Shown here piece after piece: positions 63,605 through 64,000 of a stretch of 64,000 bases of DNA. Source of the DNA: Incurvaria masculella (Eukaryota > Arthropoda > Insecta > Lepidoptera > Incurvariidae); NCBI GenBank assembly GCA_946894095.1, contig OX335654.1, forward strand, positions 18,547,687 through 18,611,686, in the 5' to 3' direction. The notes below the pieces were generated by a model. That model was given only the letters and a program-made list of their open reading frames with translations. It made no database searches and was not told the DNA's origin. A program made the position numbers and the translations under genes. Each line of letters opens with the position of its first letter. Positions within the stretch are counted from its first letter, which is position 1.

Positions 63605-63738
63605 TGACCACCTTGGGACGACGACATCAAGTGCGTCGGCGGAAAGCAGTGGTTCCGTGCCGCTGAGGGCCGGGAGGACTGGAGAAAAATTGGAGATGCG
63701 TACGTCCAGCAGTGGACGCAAACACGATGACTGACTGA
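63605..63738 (+). mobile_element. RTE-type retrotransposon C-terminus
   Basis: In frame from 63608: PPWDDDIKCVGGKQWFRA, AEGREDWRKIGDAYVQQW, TQTR, stop TGA 63728-63730. W-D-DI....G..W...A..R..W...G.AYVQQW is the conserved end of RTE-like endonuclease-reverse-transcriptase proteins. An in-frame stop lies just upstream. A (TGAC)n-like stretch (GACTGACTGACTGAG) follows. Confidence 0.8.
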
Positions 63739-63864
63739 CTGAGTGACATATGACCCTAAAACGAATCTATCCAATAAGCTTTCGTAACAATCCAAGAATA
63801 ATATCAATAACAATATGTGTTAATTTGACTGAGGCAACAGGCACGAGAAGATTTAACACAATGT

Positions 63865-64000
63865 TTTTCTATTATTTTTTGTTTCTACCTGTTTATTGTT
63901 ATAGCGGCAAAATATAGACACACTCTGTAAAAATTTCAGCTGCCTACCTATTACGGTTCATGAGATACCGCCATGTGACGGACGGACGGACGGACTGTCA
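63865..64000 (+). repeat. (CGGA)n repeat, cut by the window edge
   Basis: TTTATTGTTATAGCGGCAAAAT, CTCTGTAAAAATTTCAGCTGCC, GGTTCATGAGATACCGCC and the start of the tract (GACGGACGGACGGACGGAC). Confidence 0.9.

Overview
The window looks like nuclear DNA of a moth or butterfly (Lepidoptera, possibly a noctuid-like moth). The evidence is one insect-type Myc exon, eukaryotic splice signals, long AT-rich non-coding stretches, and a dense load of repeats typical of lepidopteran genomes, above all an interspersed repeat with a GTGCGAGT-CGG-ACTCGCAC hairpin and an inner (CGGA)n tract. There is no bacterial-style gene packing, operon or CRISPR array. Families were recognised by reading, not by database search.

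Host genes are few. (1) At 3723-4333 (+) lies the last coding exon of Myc, with acidic region, basic helix-loop-helix and leucine zipper, inside a very GC-rich island. Its 5' exons are not visible here. Directly upstream is a cluster of E2F, CRE and NRF-1-like sites. (2) At 9993-10133 (+) lies the first coding exon of a tRNA dimethylallyltransferase (TRIT1/MiaA family), ending at a clean splice donor; I could not find its later exons. (3) At 17801-18039 (+) is a candidate terminal exon of an unrecognised gene. A second CpG island with a CRE and a 19-C run is at 28480-28990 and could be a promoter.

Almost everything else is mobile DNA. Non-LTR retrotransposons: a jockey-like 3' half (11732-12740, -), a near-intact element with a CCHC/nuclease-like C-terminus (19780-21730, -), a CR1/jockey-like FADD element (25690-27060, -), and a separate LINE family with five copies, the longest (51043-52537, -) internally deleted yet still open for 449 codons. 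RTE-type C-terminal scraps lie at 25290-25360 and 63605-63730.

DNA elements and MITEs: a Tc1/mariner derivative with 654-bp terminal inverted repeats (31614-33243), three TTAA-flanked piggyBac-like MITEs, an ATTCAGAG MITE family that one of these has entered, a GGTCAGTCTGAG MITE family including a head-to-head dimer, a TTA-flanked MITE family, and several foldbacks. SINEs: about eleven copies share one body and tail but carry either a tRNA-derived or a 5S-rRNA-derived promoter head. There are also about eighteen copies of the (CGGA)n repeat and short arrays of a 426-bp unit.

Layout: 1-3350 probable Myc intron or upstream DNA with MITEs; 3350-5740 Myc exon and 3' UTR; 5740-9900 repeats; 9900-10140 TRIT1 exon 1; 10140-64000 a repeat-dominated landscape (TRIT1 intron and/or intergenic) with small GC islands of unknown meaning. 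The genes do not form a visible pathway together; the window's interest lies in the Myc promoter-like cluster and in the structure and nesting of the mobile elements.
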